Positions 1-7,399 of a stretch of 25,137 nucleotides of DNA are shown here, piece by piece. A model generated the notes under the pieces. The model did not search any database. It was given only the letters and a program-made list of their open reading frames with translations, and was not told the DNA's origin. Source of the DNA: Microcaldota archaeon (GTDB lineage: Archaea; Micrarchaeota; Micrarchaeia; Micrarchaeales; Micrarchaeaceae). The stretch is taken from contig JAKAOQ010000006.1 in NCBI GenBank assembly GCA_021812105.1, forward strand, positions 1-25,137. The letters are read 5' to 3'. The position numbers and the translations under genes were made by a program. Position 1 is the first letter of the stretch. Every line of letters begins with the position of its first letter.

Positions 1-860
1 AGCTGCACGCTGACCTTGTATACCTCCAGGAGGACTACGACTACTATGACGGCATGTCCAGGAAGGTACACGATCTGCTTAGGGGGTACAACTTTCCTAT
101 AGAGCAGATGAGTATAGACGAATTCGCGATAGATCTGGGAAGCATGGGCTACGAGGAGGCAGAGCGGCTATCCAGAGTGATTAAGGGTAGGATAAGGAAG
201 GAGCTGGGACTGCCGTGCACTATAGGGATAAGCTGCGGCAAGGTGTTCGCAAAGATGGCGTGCGATGACGCGAAGCCCGATGGCCTGAAAACAGTCAGGG
301 ATGATGAGGTAAAGGAGTTCCTCAGTGAGAAGGGCGTCGGCAAGCTGCCCGGAATAGGGAAGAAGACAGAGGAGCGGCTGCACGAGATTGGGATAGAAAA
401 GATAGGGGATATCGCGAAAGCGAACGTTATAGCATTGATGGACAGGTTTGGTATATTCGGCAAAGAGATGTACGAGCTGGCGAATGGGATAGACGAGAGC
501 AAGGTTATAGAGAGGTACGACGTTCTTTCTATAGGGAGGGAGGCGACGCTCGACGAGCCCACCAGGGATGCGGGCAAGATTAACTCAAAACTCTCGGAGC
601 TTGCGCACACCGTTAAGGAAGAAGTTGACAAGAAAGGTTTCACGTTCAAGACCATAGGAGTAAAGGTAAGGTTCCAGGATTTCACCGAAAAGGTGAAGAG
701 CAGAAGCCTTCAAAACTACTCAAACTCTGAAGAGCTGATGTACAGGATGGCGGTTGACATGATAGCCGCACTGATAGGCAGCAAAGAGGAATACGTCAGG
801 AAAGTAGGTGTAAGGGTATCTTCGTTTTCAGGAGGCAAGGGCCAAAAAAGACTTTTCTGA
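1..860 (+). CDS. dinB: DNA polymerase IV (Y-family, DinB/Dpo4-like), 5'-truncated by window edge
   Basis: Translesion DNA polymerase that copies damaged templates. The frame is open from base 3 with no stop, reading LHADLVYLQEDYDYYDG before the first internal ATG at 54. The gene therefore starts upstream of the window, and roughly the first 80 residues, including the first catalytic aspartate, are missing. Visible are the catalytic S-I-D-E motif (bases 111-122), the Y-family stretch GISCGKVFAKMACDDAKPDG, helix-hairpin-helix-like KLPGIGKKTEERL in the thumb, and a little-finger domain up to the TGA at 858-860. The C terminus is GGKGQKRLF; Q-x-x-L-F fits a sliding-clamp-binding peptide, as expected for this family. 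The stop abuts the stop of convergent trxB. The family is certain; the choice between DinB and Dpo4 naming is arbitrary. Confidence 0.95.
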   Translation, partial: LHADLVYLQEDYDYYDGMSRKVHDLLRGYNFPIEQMSIDEFAIDLGSMGYEEAERLSRVIKGRIRKELGLPCTIGISCGKVFAKMACDDAKPDGLKTVRDDEVKEFLSEKGVGKLPGIGKKTEERLHEIGIEKIGDIAKANVIALMDRFGIFGKEMYELANGIDESKVIERYDVLSIGREATLDEPTRDAGKINSKLSELAHTVKEEVDKKGFTFKTIGVKVRFQDFTEKVKSRSLQNYSNSEELMYRMAVDMIAALIGSKEEYVRKVGVRVSSFSGGKGQKRLF

Positions 861-1781
861 TCAGCCGCCAAGACTCTGAAGGTACGTCCTGGCTTCGAGA
901 GCGGCTTTTGCCCCGCTTCCGGCTGCGGTGATGGCCTGCCTGTATACGTGATCCGCGACGTCCCCCGCCACGAATATTCCAGGCAGTTCGGTCTTGACCT
1001 CGTCCTTAGTGATTATGTAGCCTTTGGCATCAAGCGGCAGCTTTCCGTTAAGGAAATCCGTATTTGGCTTGTATCCAACCGCAACAAATACGCCGTCTAT
1101 CTGCATCTCGGTCGTCCCGTTTGTGACAATGTTCTTTATCTTTACACCGGTTACCCTCTTATCTCCCATTATCTCCTCTACAGTAGAGTTCCAGATTACC
1201 TTTATCTTTGGGTTTGACAGCGCCTTGTCCTGCATTATCTTGCTCGCCCTGAACGCATCGCGCCTGTGTACTATCGTCACGCTATTCGCGAACCTTGTCA
1301 GGAATACAGAATCCTCCATCGCCGTGTCTCCTCCACCGACTACTATCACGTTCTTGCCTTTGAAAAACGGTGCATCACAGGTTGCGCAGCTGCTCACGCC
1401 CCTTCCTATGAATTTTGACTCTGACTCTATACCGAGCCATTTAGCAGAAGCGCCTGTTGCTATGATTATAGACCTGCCCTCGTATTCCTGTGATCCGACC
1501 TTTACTTTGTAAGGGCTTGACGAGAAGTCTATCTCGGTTACGTCGGCCTGCTCGAACCTTGTTCCGAATTTTTCGGCCTGTCGCTTCAGTTTGTCCATCA
1601 GCTCCGGGCCCTGAACTCCATCCGTAAATCCCGGGAAGTTATCGACCGTGGTGGTAAGCAGCAGCTGACCGCCTGCGTTGACGCCAGATATCACTAAGGG
1701 ATTGAATCCGTCTCGGGCCGCGTACAGAGCCGCAGTAAGGCCCGCCGGGCCTCCACCAAGTATTATAATATTCTCCACCAT
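861..1781 (-). CDS. trxB: Thioredoxin reductase (NADPH, FAD flavoprotein)
   Basis: Transfers electrons from NADPH through FAD and a redox disulfide to thioredoxin-like proteins in the cytoplasm. The 306-residue protein has the usual length. Seen in order: FAD-binding GGGPAGL near residues 9-15, the redox-active CATC (C132, C135), the NAD(P)H-binding GGGDTA near 149-154, a HRRDAFR stretch typical of NADPH preference, and the second FAD motif FVAGDVAD followed by RQAITAAGSG near the C terminus. The ATG at 1781 lies just before the first beta strand of the FAD fold, so no longer start is needed. It is a single gene, divergent from the MBL-fold gene and convergent with dinB. No thioredoxin gene is nearby. 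Confidence 0.96.
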   Translation of the reverse strand: MVENIIILGGGPAGLTAALYAARDGFNPLVISGVNAGGQLLLTTTVDNFPGFTDGVQGPELMDKLKRQAEKFGTRFEQADVTEIDFSSSPYKVKVGSQEYEGRSIIIATGASAKWLGIESESKFIGRGVSSCATCDAPFFKGKNVIVVGGGDTAMEDSVFLTRFANSVTIVHRRDAFRASKIMQDKALSNPKIKVIWNSTVEEIMGDKRVTGVKIKNIVTNGTTEMQIDGVFVAVGYKPNTDFLNGKLPLDAKGYIITKDEVKTELPGIFVAGDVADHVYRQAITAAGSGAKAALEARTYLQSLGG

Positions 1782-1837
1782 TTCAACCTACCTTTTACCA
1801 GACAAATAGGACGCATATTAAAGTGTAGAATAAGATA

Positions 1838-1845
1838 TTTATATA
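1838..1845. promoter_or_regulatory. TATA element shared by divergent trxB and MBL-nuclease genes
   Basis: TTTATATA matches the archaeal box A consensus TTTAWATA exactly on the plus strand. Transcription would start about 26 bases on, near 1868, leaving a leader of about 10 bases before the ATG at 1879. The reverse complement TATATAAA, within GTATATAAATATC, could equally serve trxB, with a leader of about 30 bases. It is the only good TATA candidate in this 97-base divergent gap. Sharing is inferred. Confidence 0.55.
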
Positions 1846-1878
1846 CTATTTCAGAAACTCATGTATTGAGGCGACCGG

Positions 1879-2907
1879 ATGTACACGCTGCAGGATTTCA
1901 GAATATCGCTCGACAGGAAGGAGGCGGGGTCTGATATCGACTTCATATCGCACGCACACTCGGACCACGTCGCGGCTGCAAAAAGCACAAAAAACGCCAT
2001 TATGAGCGACGCGACCGCAGACCTGATAAAGGCGGCGTACGGAATAGGAATAGATGGCAAGCAGCTAAATATCACGAAGGGGCTAAAACTGTTAAACGCG
2101 GGCCACATACTAGGCTCAAAGCAGCTTGTTGTAGAGGACGGCGGTGATGATGGAAGGGTAGTATACAGCGGGGACTTTCAGGTGAGCGAGAGCAGGGCTG
2201 CAGAAAGGATAGAAATCGAAAACGCAGATACGCTGGTCCTGGATTCAACATATCCGCAGAATGGAATTAAATTTGATGATAGGGATATTGTAGAAAGGAA
2301 GATACTGGATTGGACAAAGGAGAAATTGGAGGAGGGGATAGTCATATTCAAAGCGTATTCTATCGGTAAAGCCCAGGAGCTGATAAAGATATTCAATGAG
2401 GAAGGCATATGTCCGGTAGTAAGCAAGAAGGTCTCGCACGTGAATAGGGTGTACAAAAAATACGGTGTTGACCTGCAATATGTCTCCGCGTTTGAAGATG
2501 CAGACCATGAACCCGCAATAAAGGGAACGTTTGTAGGCATAACGGAAAAGAGCATTGACAAACTAAAACCCAAATTGGGACTGGTACACGATAAAAAAGT
2601 CTTCACCGCAGTAGCTACGGGATTTGCCAGTATATACAAGTTTAACTCCGATGCGCAGTTTGATCTAAGCGACCACGCCGATTTCAGACAGAGGCTTGAA
2701 TACATAGAGGGCGTATCGCCAAAGCGTATCTTCACATACGGAAAGGACGCAAGGGAACTCGCAAACAATCTCTCCAGAGCAGGATACCAAGCAAACGTTT
2801 ACGAAGCAAAATCAGTTTTATGCAAGAGGTTGGTTGAGGAAACAATAGAACGGTCTAAAACCCCTAAGATACACGCGTCGAATAGGACCGCAGGAACTTT
2901 TGAGTAA
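1879..2907 (+). CDS. Metallo-beta-lactamase-fold / beta-CASP RNA-processing nuclease (YSH1/COG1236-like)
   Basis: Predicted zinc-dependent nuclease of the mRNA 3'-end processing factor family, acting on RNA in the cytoplasm. The 342-residue protein carries the metal-binding signature H-x-H-x-D-H (HAHSDH; H25, H27, D29, H30), a GHILGS motif with H76, the YSGDF aspartate D99, and a late SDHADF histidine H266. The AYSIGKAQEL segment near 159-168 matches the beta-CASP region seen in YSH1-type proteins. Archaeal aCPSF1 carries N-terminal KH domains; none is present here, so this is the short paralog class. The start at 1879 sits at a sensible distance from the TATA box. Substrate and endo- versus exonuclease polarity cannot be read from sequence. 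Confidence 0.85.
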   Translation: MYTLQDFRISLDRKEAGSDIDFISHAHSDHVAAAKSTKNAIMSDATADLIKAAYGIGIDGKQLNITKGLKLLNAGHILGSKQLVVEDGGDDGRVVYSGDFQVSESRAAERIEIENADTLVLDSTYPQNGIKFDDRDIVERKILDWTKEKLEEGIVIFKAYSIGKAQELIKIFNEEGICPVVSKKVSHVNRVYKKYGVDLQYVSAFEDADHEPAIKGTFVGITEKSIDKLKPKLGLVHDKKVFTAVATGFASIYKFNSDAQFDLSDHADFRQRLEYIEGVSPKRIFTYGKDARELANNLSRAGYQANVYEAKSVLCKRLVEETIERSKTPKIHASNRTAGTFE

Positions 2908-3174
2908 ATTCAAAAACCTCTTCCTCCGCTCAGGATCGGATAGTATGTTTGATTTAACCTATTTATGTAACCCGATGGGATGTTGAGTTATTTTGGCGTA
3001 CGTACGTTTGCTGATTGACGAAGTAGATACAAAACCCTTAAGTATTACCAAATATAAAGCGACTATGATTTTAGAGGTAATGAGGAATCGATATCTTTGT
3101 TGGAATTTTGGCACATGTTGCTGCAGCGTATATTATACTTTTATATTTAACTGATGAAATACCACCGTGTTAGA
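2908..3174. other. Intergenic region upstream of prenyl synthase
   Basis: About 250 bases, AT-rich toward the right. It holds a TATA-like AAATATAAA near 3051-3059 and the better TATA element at 3140-3147. A 29-codon frame at 3065-3154 and a short hydrophobic open stretch without a start codon at about 3094-3173 are visible, but neither has support as a gene. No RNA gene or repeat was recognised. Confidence 0.4.
3140..3147 (+). promoter_or_regulatory. TATA box of the prenyl synthase gene
   Basis: TTTATATT inside CTTTTATATTTAA. Its centre is about 26 bases before 3169-3170, so transcription should begin after the ATG at 3154 and about 5 bases before the ATG at 3175. This supports a nearly leaderless message starting translation at 3175. 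Confidence 0.5.
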
Positions 3175-4257
3175 ATGGACCATGATGATCTACCTATATC
3201 TAAAGAGGAGGATGTCCCTCGTAAGCCTAAAGGGCCGGCTACGTTCAAGGAGTTCATAGAAGAGCACAGGGATATAGTAAGCACAAAAATACACGAATAT
3301 GTGCCGGAAAAAGAGCACAATGCATACAGGATAATGCGTGACTACATAGATAGGCAGGGGAGTTATAGGCGCCCTGGCCTGGTCATGCTTACCGGGAAGC
3401 TTTTTGGTGCTGATGTAGAAGATTTAGTTTTGCCGGCCGCTGCACAACAACTATCCGAAGACTGGATACTCATGCAGGACGATACCGAGGACGATTCCGA
3501 TTTAAGGCGCGGGAAACCCGCAGCGCAGAAATTATATGGCTGGGTTCACACGATGAATGCGACCAATATAGGCCATATGGCGATGTGGCGCATGCTAAAA
3601 GGCTACATAGGGCAGGTCGGGTTTGAAAAGGGCAACAGGATGTATGAGAAGTTCTATGAGATGCTCACGTACACTGTTGAAGGCCAGCATATAGAGAACG
3701 ACTTCATCCATTACACAAAGGACATTAAGAACGCAACAGAGGACCTTTACTACAGAATATGCGATAGCAAGACGAGTTTCTATACGGTCTATGGTCCGAT
3801 GCAGATAGGAGCCATAGCCGCTGGTCAGAGCGATAATGTGCTTGAAGCGCTCAAGGAGATAGGACAACCTGCGGGAGTAGCATTCCAGATAGCGGATGAT
3901 ATACTAGACATGACGGCTGATGAAAAAGTCTTCGGGAAGAAGAACTTTGGCGACCTTTACGAAGGCAAAATAACACTTATGATATTGCACGCTTACAAGA
4001 ATGCCACTCCTGAAGAGAAAGCGAAAATCGAGGCGATATACGCAAAGAAGCGCTCCGAGAAGACAGAGGAGGAGATAGTGTTTCTTAGGGATGTTATAGC
4101 TAAATACAAGGGTATAGAATACGCACAGGAAGTCGCCGAAGCGTATGGCCAGAAGGCGCGCGCAGCTCTTGAGAAGAATCGCAGCCTATTGCCTATGAAC
4201 GGTCTTACGCCCATAATAGTATCCGCTCTGCAGGAACTCTACATAAGGAAGAAGTGA
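3175..4257 (+). CDS. Polyprenyl diphosphate synthase, probably geranylgeranyl diphosphate synthase
   Basis: Condenses isopentenyl diphosphate with allylic diphosphates to build the C20 chain of archaeal ether lipids. Counting from the ATG at 3154, the first Asp-rich motif is DDTEDD (109-114) followed by DLRRGKPA, and the second is DDILD (248-252) within FQIADDILD. A lysine-containing GKKNFGDLYEGKITLM follows. A bulky tryptophan sits five residues before the first motif, as in type I archaeal GGPP synthases where a bulky residue limits chain length. Length is about 360 residues, normal for the family. Start: 3154 would lie upstream of the transcription start predicted from the TATA box, so 3175 (MDHDDLPIS) is preferred. 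Product chain length is an inference from family knowledge. Confidence 0.9.
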   Translation: MDHDDLPISKEEDVPRKPKGPATFKEFIEEHRDIVSTKIHEYVPEKEHNAYRIMRDYIDRQGSYRRPGLVMLTGKLFGADVEDLVLPAAAQQLSEDWILMQDDTEDDSDLRRGKPAAQKLYGWVHTMNATNIGHMAMWRMLKGYIGQVGFEKGNRMYEKFYEMLTYTVEGQHIENDFIHYTKDIKNATEDLYYRICDSKTSFYTVYGPMQIGAIAAGQSDNVLEALKEIGQPAGVAFQIADDILDMTADEKVFGKKNFGDLYEGKITLMILHAYKNATPEEKAKIEAIYAKKRSEKTEEEIVFLRDVIAKYKGIEYAQEVAEAYGQKARAALEKNRSLLPMNGLTPIIVSALQELYIRKK

Positions 4258-4387
4258 TCATGCTGCTGTGTACAACGATATACTCAGCGATTACGATCTG
4301 GGATTAATCCTTTTGAACATACTGCCGTTCGATAAGAGCAAAAACGGAGCAACGTTTGAATCCTTCTTATACAATACCTATTAATAA

Positions 4388-4462
4388 TGGGCCCGCGGAG
4401 ATTTGAACTCCGGACCTCTCGATTATCAGTCGAGCGCTCCAACCAGGCTAAGCTACGGGCCC
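4388..4462 (-). tRNA. tRNA-Ile (anticodon GAT)
   Basis: Complete cloverleaf on the minus strand. The acceptor stem GGGCCCG pairs with CGGGCCC; the anticodon stem is CTCGA/TCGAG around the loop CTGATAA, giving anticodon GAT; the T arm is CGGAG-TTCAAAT-CTCCG; the discriminator base is A. CCA is not encoded. No intron is present. The 5' end lies 9 bases after the stop of the AMMECR1 gene on the same strand. Confidence 0.97.
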
Positions 4463-4471
4463 GCAAGAAGA

Positions 4472-5083
4472 CTATTCCAGTTTAACCTCTATAATCCTTC
4501 CGTTTGGCGTTTCCTCTCTGAAAACCTGGGTCTCAAACCGGTACAGGTTCACGTTCTGCTGCTTCCAGTAGTCCCTTGGGAGGCCAGCCTTGACGCACGT
4601 TTCCTCGAGGAAGCGCTTCTTATCCCACTTTTCCTCAACCGCCACTATTGGGAGAAGCAGTCCGCTGTATAGGCCGTACTCGATTATCAAACCGTCCCTC
4701 CCGACTTTTATGGCAGCGAGCCTCGCTCTCTCTCCCTTGCTTAGAAGCACGGGCTCTGACAGAACACTGACCTCGAAAGTCAGCTCGTTGAACTCGTGGT
4801 GCGATACGGGCACGAACCTTGGGTCTTCTGTAGCTGCAGCTATCGCCGCATCTACTACAGTATTACCTATGGCGCCTACCGCGCGTGGGAAACCTATACA
4901 TCCTCGCAGGGTCTTTGTAGGATAGTATTCTATAGTGACGAACAGCCCGTACTTGTGCTTCAGGTCTCTGGTGTGCTGCTCCACCATGCTCCTGTTGAAG
5001 TGTGGGTTTCTTATGAACAGCTCGACAGCGCTTCTCGCTGCGGCTACAAGCTTGTTGCCGTCCTCGAGCGAAAGCACCTTCAT
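4472..5083 (-). CDS. AMMECR1-domain protein
   Basis: Member of the AMMECR1 family, conserved across archaea and eukaryotes; its biochemical role is not established. The hallmark LRGCIGF motif is present after YYPTKT, followed by the family-typical AAIAAATEDPRF and the C-terminal EEKWDKKRFLEETCVKAGLP region. Start choice: an ATG at 5098 is possible, but the ATG at 5083 is preceded at good distance by GGTGAGA (5086-5092), a Shine-Dalgarno-like sequence, giving a 203-residue protein beginning MKVLSLEDG. The tRNA-Ile follows 9 bases after its stop. A likely TATA lies in the AT-rich stretch 5131-5143, shared with the divergent tRNA-Cys gene. Confidence 0.9.
   Translation of the reverse strand: MKVLSLEDGNKLVAAARSAVELFIRNPHFNRSMVEQHTRDLKHKYGLFVTIEYYPTKTLRGCIGFPRAVGAIGNTVVDAAIAAATEDPRFVPVSHHEFNELTFEVSVLSEPVLLSKGERARLAAIKVGRDGLIIEYGLYSGLLLPIVAVEEKWDKKRFLEETCVKAGLPRDYWKQQNVNLYRFETQVFREETPNGRIIEVKLE
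4488..4495 (-). promoter_or_regulatory. Possible internal TATA box for tRNA-Ile
   Basis: On the minus strand this reads ATTATAGA, inside the 3' end of the AMMECR1 coding region. Its centre is about 26 bases before 4466, four bases ahead of the tRNA 5' end, a normal spacing for archaeal tRNA genes. The tRNA could also be co-transcribed with AMMECR1. Confidence 0.35.
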
Positions 5084-5130
5084 AATCTCACCAGGCATCC
5101 GTAGCCTTACAGGTATGAGAATTTGATATG

Positions 5131-5143
5131 AAATAAATAAATA
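5131..5143. promoter_or_regulatory. AT-rich TATA element between AMMECR1 and tRNA-Cys
   Basis: AAATAAATAAATA is the only strong TATA-like stretch in the 85-base divergent gap. On the plus strand it predicts initiation near 5162, seven bases before the tRNA-Cys 5' end. On the minus strand it predicts initiation near 5110, shortly before the AMMECR1 starts. Confidence 0.5.
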
Positions 5144-5168
5144 GGTATGTAACTATAATTCCATGCAA

Positions 5169-5254
5169 GCCAGGATGGCAGAGCAGCTATGCGGCCGCCT
5201 GCAGAGCGGCATAGAGGGGTTCGACTCCTTTTGGCGAAAATCCCCTTCCTGGCT
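5169..5254 (+). tRNA. tRNA-Cys (anticodon GCA) with a 15-nt intron in the T-loop
   Basis: Acceptor stem GCCAGGA (5169-5175) pairs with TCCTGGC (5247-5253), with discriminator T at 5254, the universal U73 of cysteine tRNAs. The anticodon stem GCCGC/GCGGC encloses loop CTGCAGA, anticodon GCA. The T stem AGGGG (5215-5219) pairs with CCCCT (5242-5246), but the loop is 22 bases instead of 7. Removing 5226-5240 leaves the normal loop TTCGACT. The precursor folds as an exact bulge-helix-bulge: outer T stem, 4-bp helix TTCG/CGAA, 3-nt bulges ACT and AAT, and an inner CC/GG stem capped by TTTT. Cleavage after the second base of each bulge gives the intron above, at position 59/60. CCA is not encoded. 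Confidence 0.93.
5226..5240 (+). other. tRNA-Cys intron, 15 nt, position 59/60
   Basis: The sequence TCCTTTTGGCGAAAA is bounded by the predicted splice sites AC^T and AA^T of a canonical hBHBh' motif. Archaeal splicing endonuclease would cut both bulges and RtcB would join the halves. The boundaries could slide by a base or two on composition alone, but the BHB geometry fixes them. Confidence 0.85.
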
Positions 5255-5263
5255 TACAAATGC

Positions 5264-5698
5264 TTATACGTCGACTACCACGTCTATCGCGTATTTCCCG
5301 CCCTTGTGGGTTGCGCTAAGGTTGAACCTGGATACGCCCTTGACGTAAAACTTAGCGTACTCTGATTTTTCGTCCTTTCCGATGAGTTCTGCCCTTAGGG
5401 ACAGCTTCCCTCCTTTTTTCTTTGCAAGCTTCGGCCTCGCGTCGAAGAAAAGCTGGCCTCTCGCATCTCCTATAGATACGGCCGCCTGCAGCGCCTTCCA
5501 TATCAGCTCTTCGAGGCTGTCCGCCGATACCTTTATCACGGCCGTACGCTTCGCTCCTTTAGACCGGGATAATCTTTTTGTATATGCAATCGTATCAAAT
5601 AGCGCTAGGAACGAGTTCCTTATCGCGGTCTCCGCACTGGAGCCGTAAGACCTGAACTCTATGTCCGCGGTATGGTTTAGGTATCTGAATTTCCTCAT
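5264..5698 (-). CDS. Archease (RtcB RNA-ligase cofactor)
   Basis: Archease activates the RtcB tRNA ligase by promoting its guanylylation, and so supports tRNA splicing. The 144-residue protein starts MRKFRYLNHTADIEF, matching the family's conserved HTAD(I) segment near residues 9-13, and ends in the conserved beta-strand IDVVVDV. Length is typical. The region usually reading KAVTYH is divergent here (VKGVSRF, about 119-125). The gene ends nine bases from the 3' end of the intron-containing tRNA-Cys and converges with it. The ATG at 5698 is used; no strong ribosome-binding site is visible. Confidence 0.9.
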   Translation of the reverse strand: MRKFRYLNHTADIEFRSYGSSAETAIRNSFLALFDTIAYTKRLSRSKGAKRTAVIKVSADSLEELIWKALQAAVSIGDARGQLFFDARPKLAKKKGGKLSLRAELIGKDEKSEYAKFYVKGVSRFNLSATHKGGKYAIDVVVDV

Positions 5699-5861
5699 GC
5701 TAGCACAGATGCATGCTCATTGCATCGTTTAGTATCAACCGAAGAAGGGTTATTAATGTTAATGATTTAAGTATCTACGTCCGATGAGGAGAAGAGTAAC
5801 TACTGAAAAGTGATGAAGCCCATTTCGACCGAGGGCAAACTTAAGCGATCAGAGGGTAAAA

Positions 5862-7391
5862 ATGAGGGAAAAGACGCTAGGTGTGATAGTAGTCCTAATT
5901 GCGTTTTTCTTAGGCAGCTACAACGTACTGGCGAGGACCAGCTTTGTGATACAGGATACTGACCCTACGACCTACGTCGTAGTAGTACTGCTGATGGTGT
6001 TCGCAATGCTGCTCTTCTCTGTAAAGGAAGAGCTCAGGCTCGCCAGGGGCAAGATGAATTTAGTTTACGGCTTCCTGATACTTGTTGCTTACGTGTTGGC
6101 AATTTCGTACCTTAGATCAGCGCTATCTTTCCTCTACTATACCTACAGGATCGATGCTCTTCTGCTGCCGCTCCTGCTCTCCGGTATAATCATAACGGTG
6201 TTCGGAATCGACGGCATAAAGAAGCTGTGGAAGCAGGTAGTATATGCACTTTTTGCTTCGCCTCTGCTTCTCATGCCGGTGATAAGTGCAAACACGAAAT
6301 TCGTAAATTCCGTAGCGTACATAACGTACTGGCTGATGAACCTGCTCAGGGAGCCGGTGACAAGAACCGGGATAATAATAACCGCACCCTCTTCGTATAG
6401 TATATCCATAGCGTCTACGTGCGCGGATCTTGGGGCTTTCATAGCGATACTGATGTTCCTTATACCGGTAGCCTATTTCTACAATGGAAAGCTGCGCCAC
6501 AAGGTGTACTGGCTGGCTTCCGGAGTGGCGCTCTTCTTCGTATTCAACATAGCGCGAATGCTTACGATATCAAGCGTGTGGGTTTACTACGGAATAGGCG
6601 AAGCCGTATCAATATTCCATCTATTCGCCGGCCAGATACTTTTCTACATCGCCATAATCGTTATGCTGGTTATAGCAGGGAGGATGAAGCTGCACCTGCC
6701 AGGAGGTAGCCGGCAGAAAGTATCCGGAAAGCACAGGATGGCCAAGTCTTACACAGGAAAGACCGCCGCTTACGCAATCGGATTTGCTATCGCTATTGGC
6801 GCACTAGGATTTATTTTCACGATTCCGTACCAGAACGCATCGTACTACCCGCTCGAGTCGTTCAGCTATACCTTCACTGGCAACACGACATCCCTCTACA
6901 GGGCAGTTATAACTCCGTTGGAGGGCGCCGAGATGAACGTCAGCGTTCTTGGATCCAACAATCGCACAGTAATAATGGCGATGAGCAACTCGACCTTTGC
7001 CAGGTCTAATCCGTTGTACGCCGAAGCAACTATCGAGAATGGCTATTACTATGGCATGATCTCAAACTATTCGCGCGCCGTATCAGGATCTTCCATGCTA
7101 CTTGATAGCGGTGAAACCATAAACAGCGCGCTTGTATTATCTAACGGCCTAAACATGTTTTACGTCAATTACTTCATACTACCTTCATACAATTTCGGAG
7201 AGGGCCACGTTATAAACTACGAACTGTTCTACTATACAAATTCGTCTGTATACACGACCCAGTACTACGTACCTTCGTGCATTGCTAGGAGCGGCCCAAT
7301 AAATGGGATTGAGTCTATGCTCTACAACATTATGAAGTTTCAGCCGTACAGCGATAAGATGCTGTGCGCCAGCCTGAAGGTAGGAAAATAG
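5862..7391 (+). CDS. Archaeosortase-family transpeptidase with C-terminal extracellular domain
   Basis: Exosortase/archaeosortase family: polytopic membrane cysteine transpeptidase that cuts C-terminal sorting signals of surface proteins, often attaching them to lipid. About eight hydrophobic helices fill residues 1-275. The catalytic triad is visible: C187 in ASTCADLGA, R232 in FVFNIARM, and H253 in IFHLFAGQ, at the order and spacing of the family. After a charged linker (about 275-300) a further helix (about 302-323) leads to a roughly 185-residue domain rich in N-x-S/T sequons, presumably outside the cell. That extension is not part of the core enzyme. No substrate with a recognisable PxF-CTERM-like tail is in the window. 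The stop TAG overlaps the ribosome-binding site of the next gene. Confidence 0.88.
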   Translation: MREKTLGVIVVLIAFFLGSYNVLARTSFVIQDTDPTTYVVVVLLMVFAMLLFSVKEELRLARGKMNLVYGFLILVAYVLAISYLRSALSFLYYTYRIDALLLPLLLSGIIITVFGIDGIKKLWKQVVYALFASPLLLMPVISANTKFVNSVAYITYWLMNLLREPVTRTGIIITAPSSYSISIASTCADLGAFIAILMFLIPVAYFYNGKLRHKVYWLASGVALFFVFNIARMLTISSVWVYYGIGEAVSIFHLFAGQILFYIAIIVMLVIAGRMKLHLPGGSRQKVSGKHRMAKSYTGKTAAYAIGFAIAIGALGFIFTIPYQNASYYPLESFSYTFTGNTTSLYRAVITPLEGAEMNVSVLGSNNRTVIMAMSNSTFARSNPLYAEATIENGYYYGMISNYSRAVSGSSMLLDSGETINSALVLSNGLNMFYVNYFILPSYNFGEGHVINYELFYYTNSSVYTTQYYVPSCIARSGPINGIESMLYNIMKFQPYSDKMLCASLKVGK

Positions 7392-7399
7392 GTGCTGAG

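Noticed and set aside
3065..3154. 29-codon frame ending at the upstream ATG of the prenyl synthase, and an overlapping hydrophobic stretch (FVGILAHVAAAYIILLYL)
   Set aside because: The first has no promoter at proper distance and an unlikely composition. The second looks like a membrane helix but has no usable start codon after its upstream stop. Possibly a remnant, but not supportable as a gene.
5169..5254. Reading the tRNA-Cys locus as a decayed tRNA pseudogene because of its 22-base T-loop
   Set aside because: All stems are perfect, the discriminator is the expected U73, and the extra 15 bases fit exact bulge-helix-bulge geometry, so an intron explains it better.
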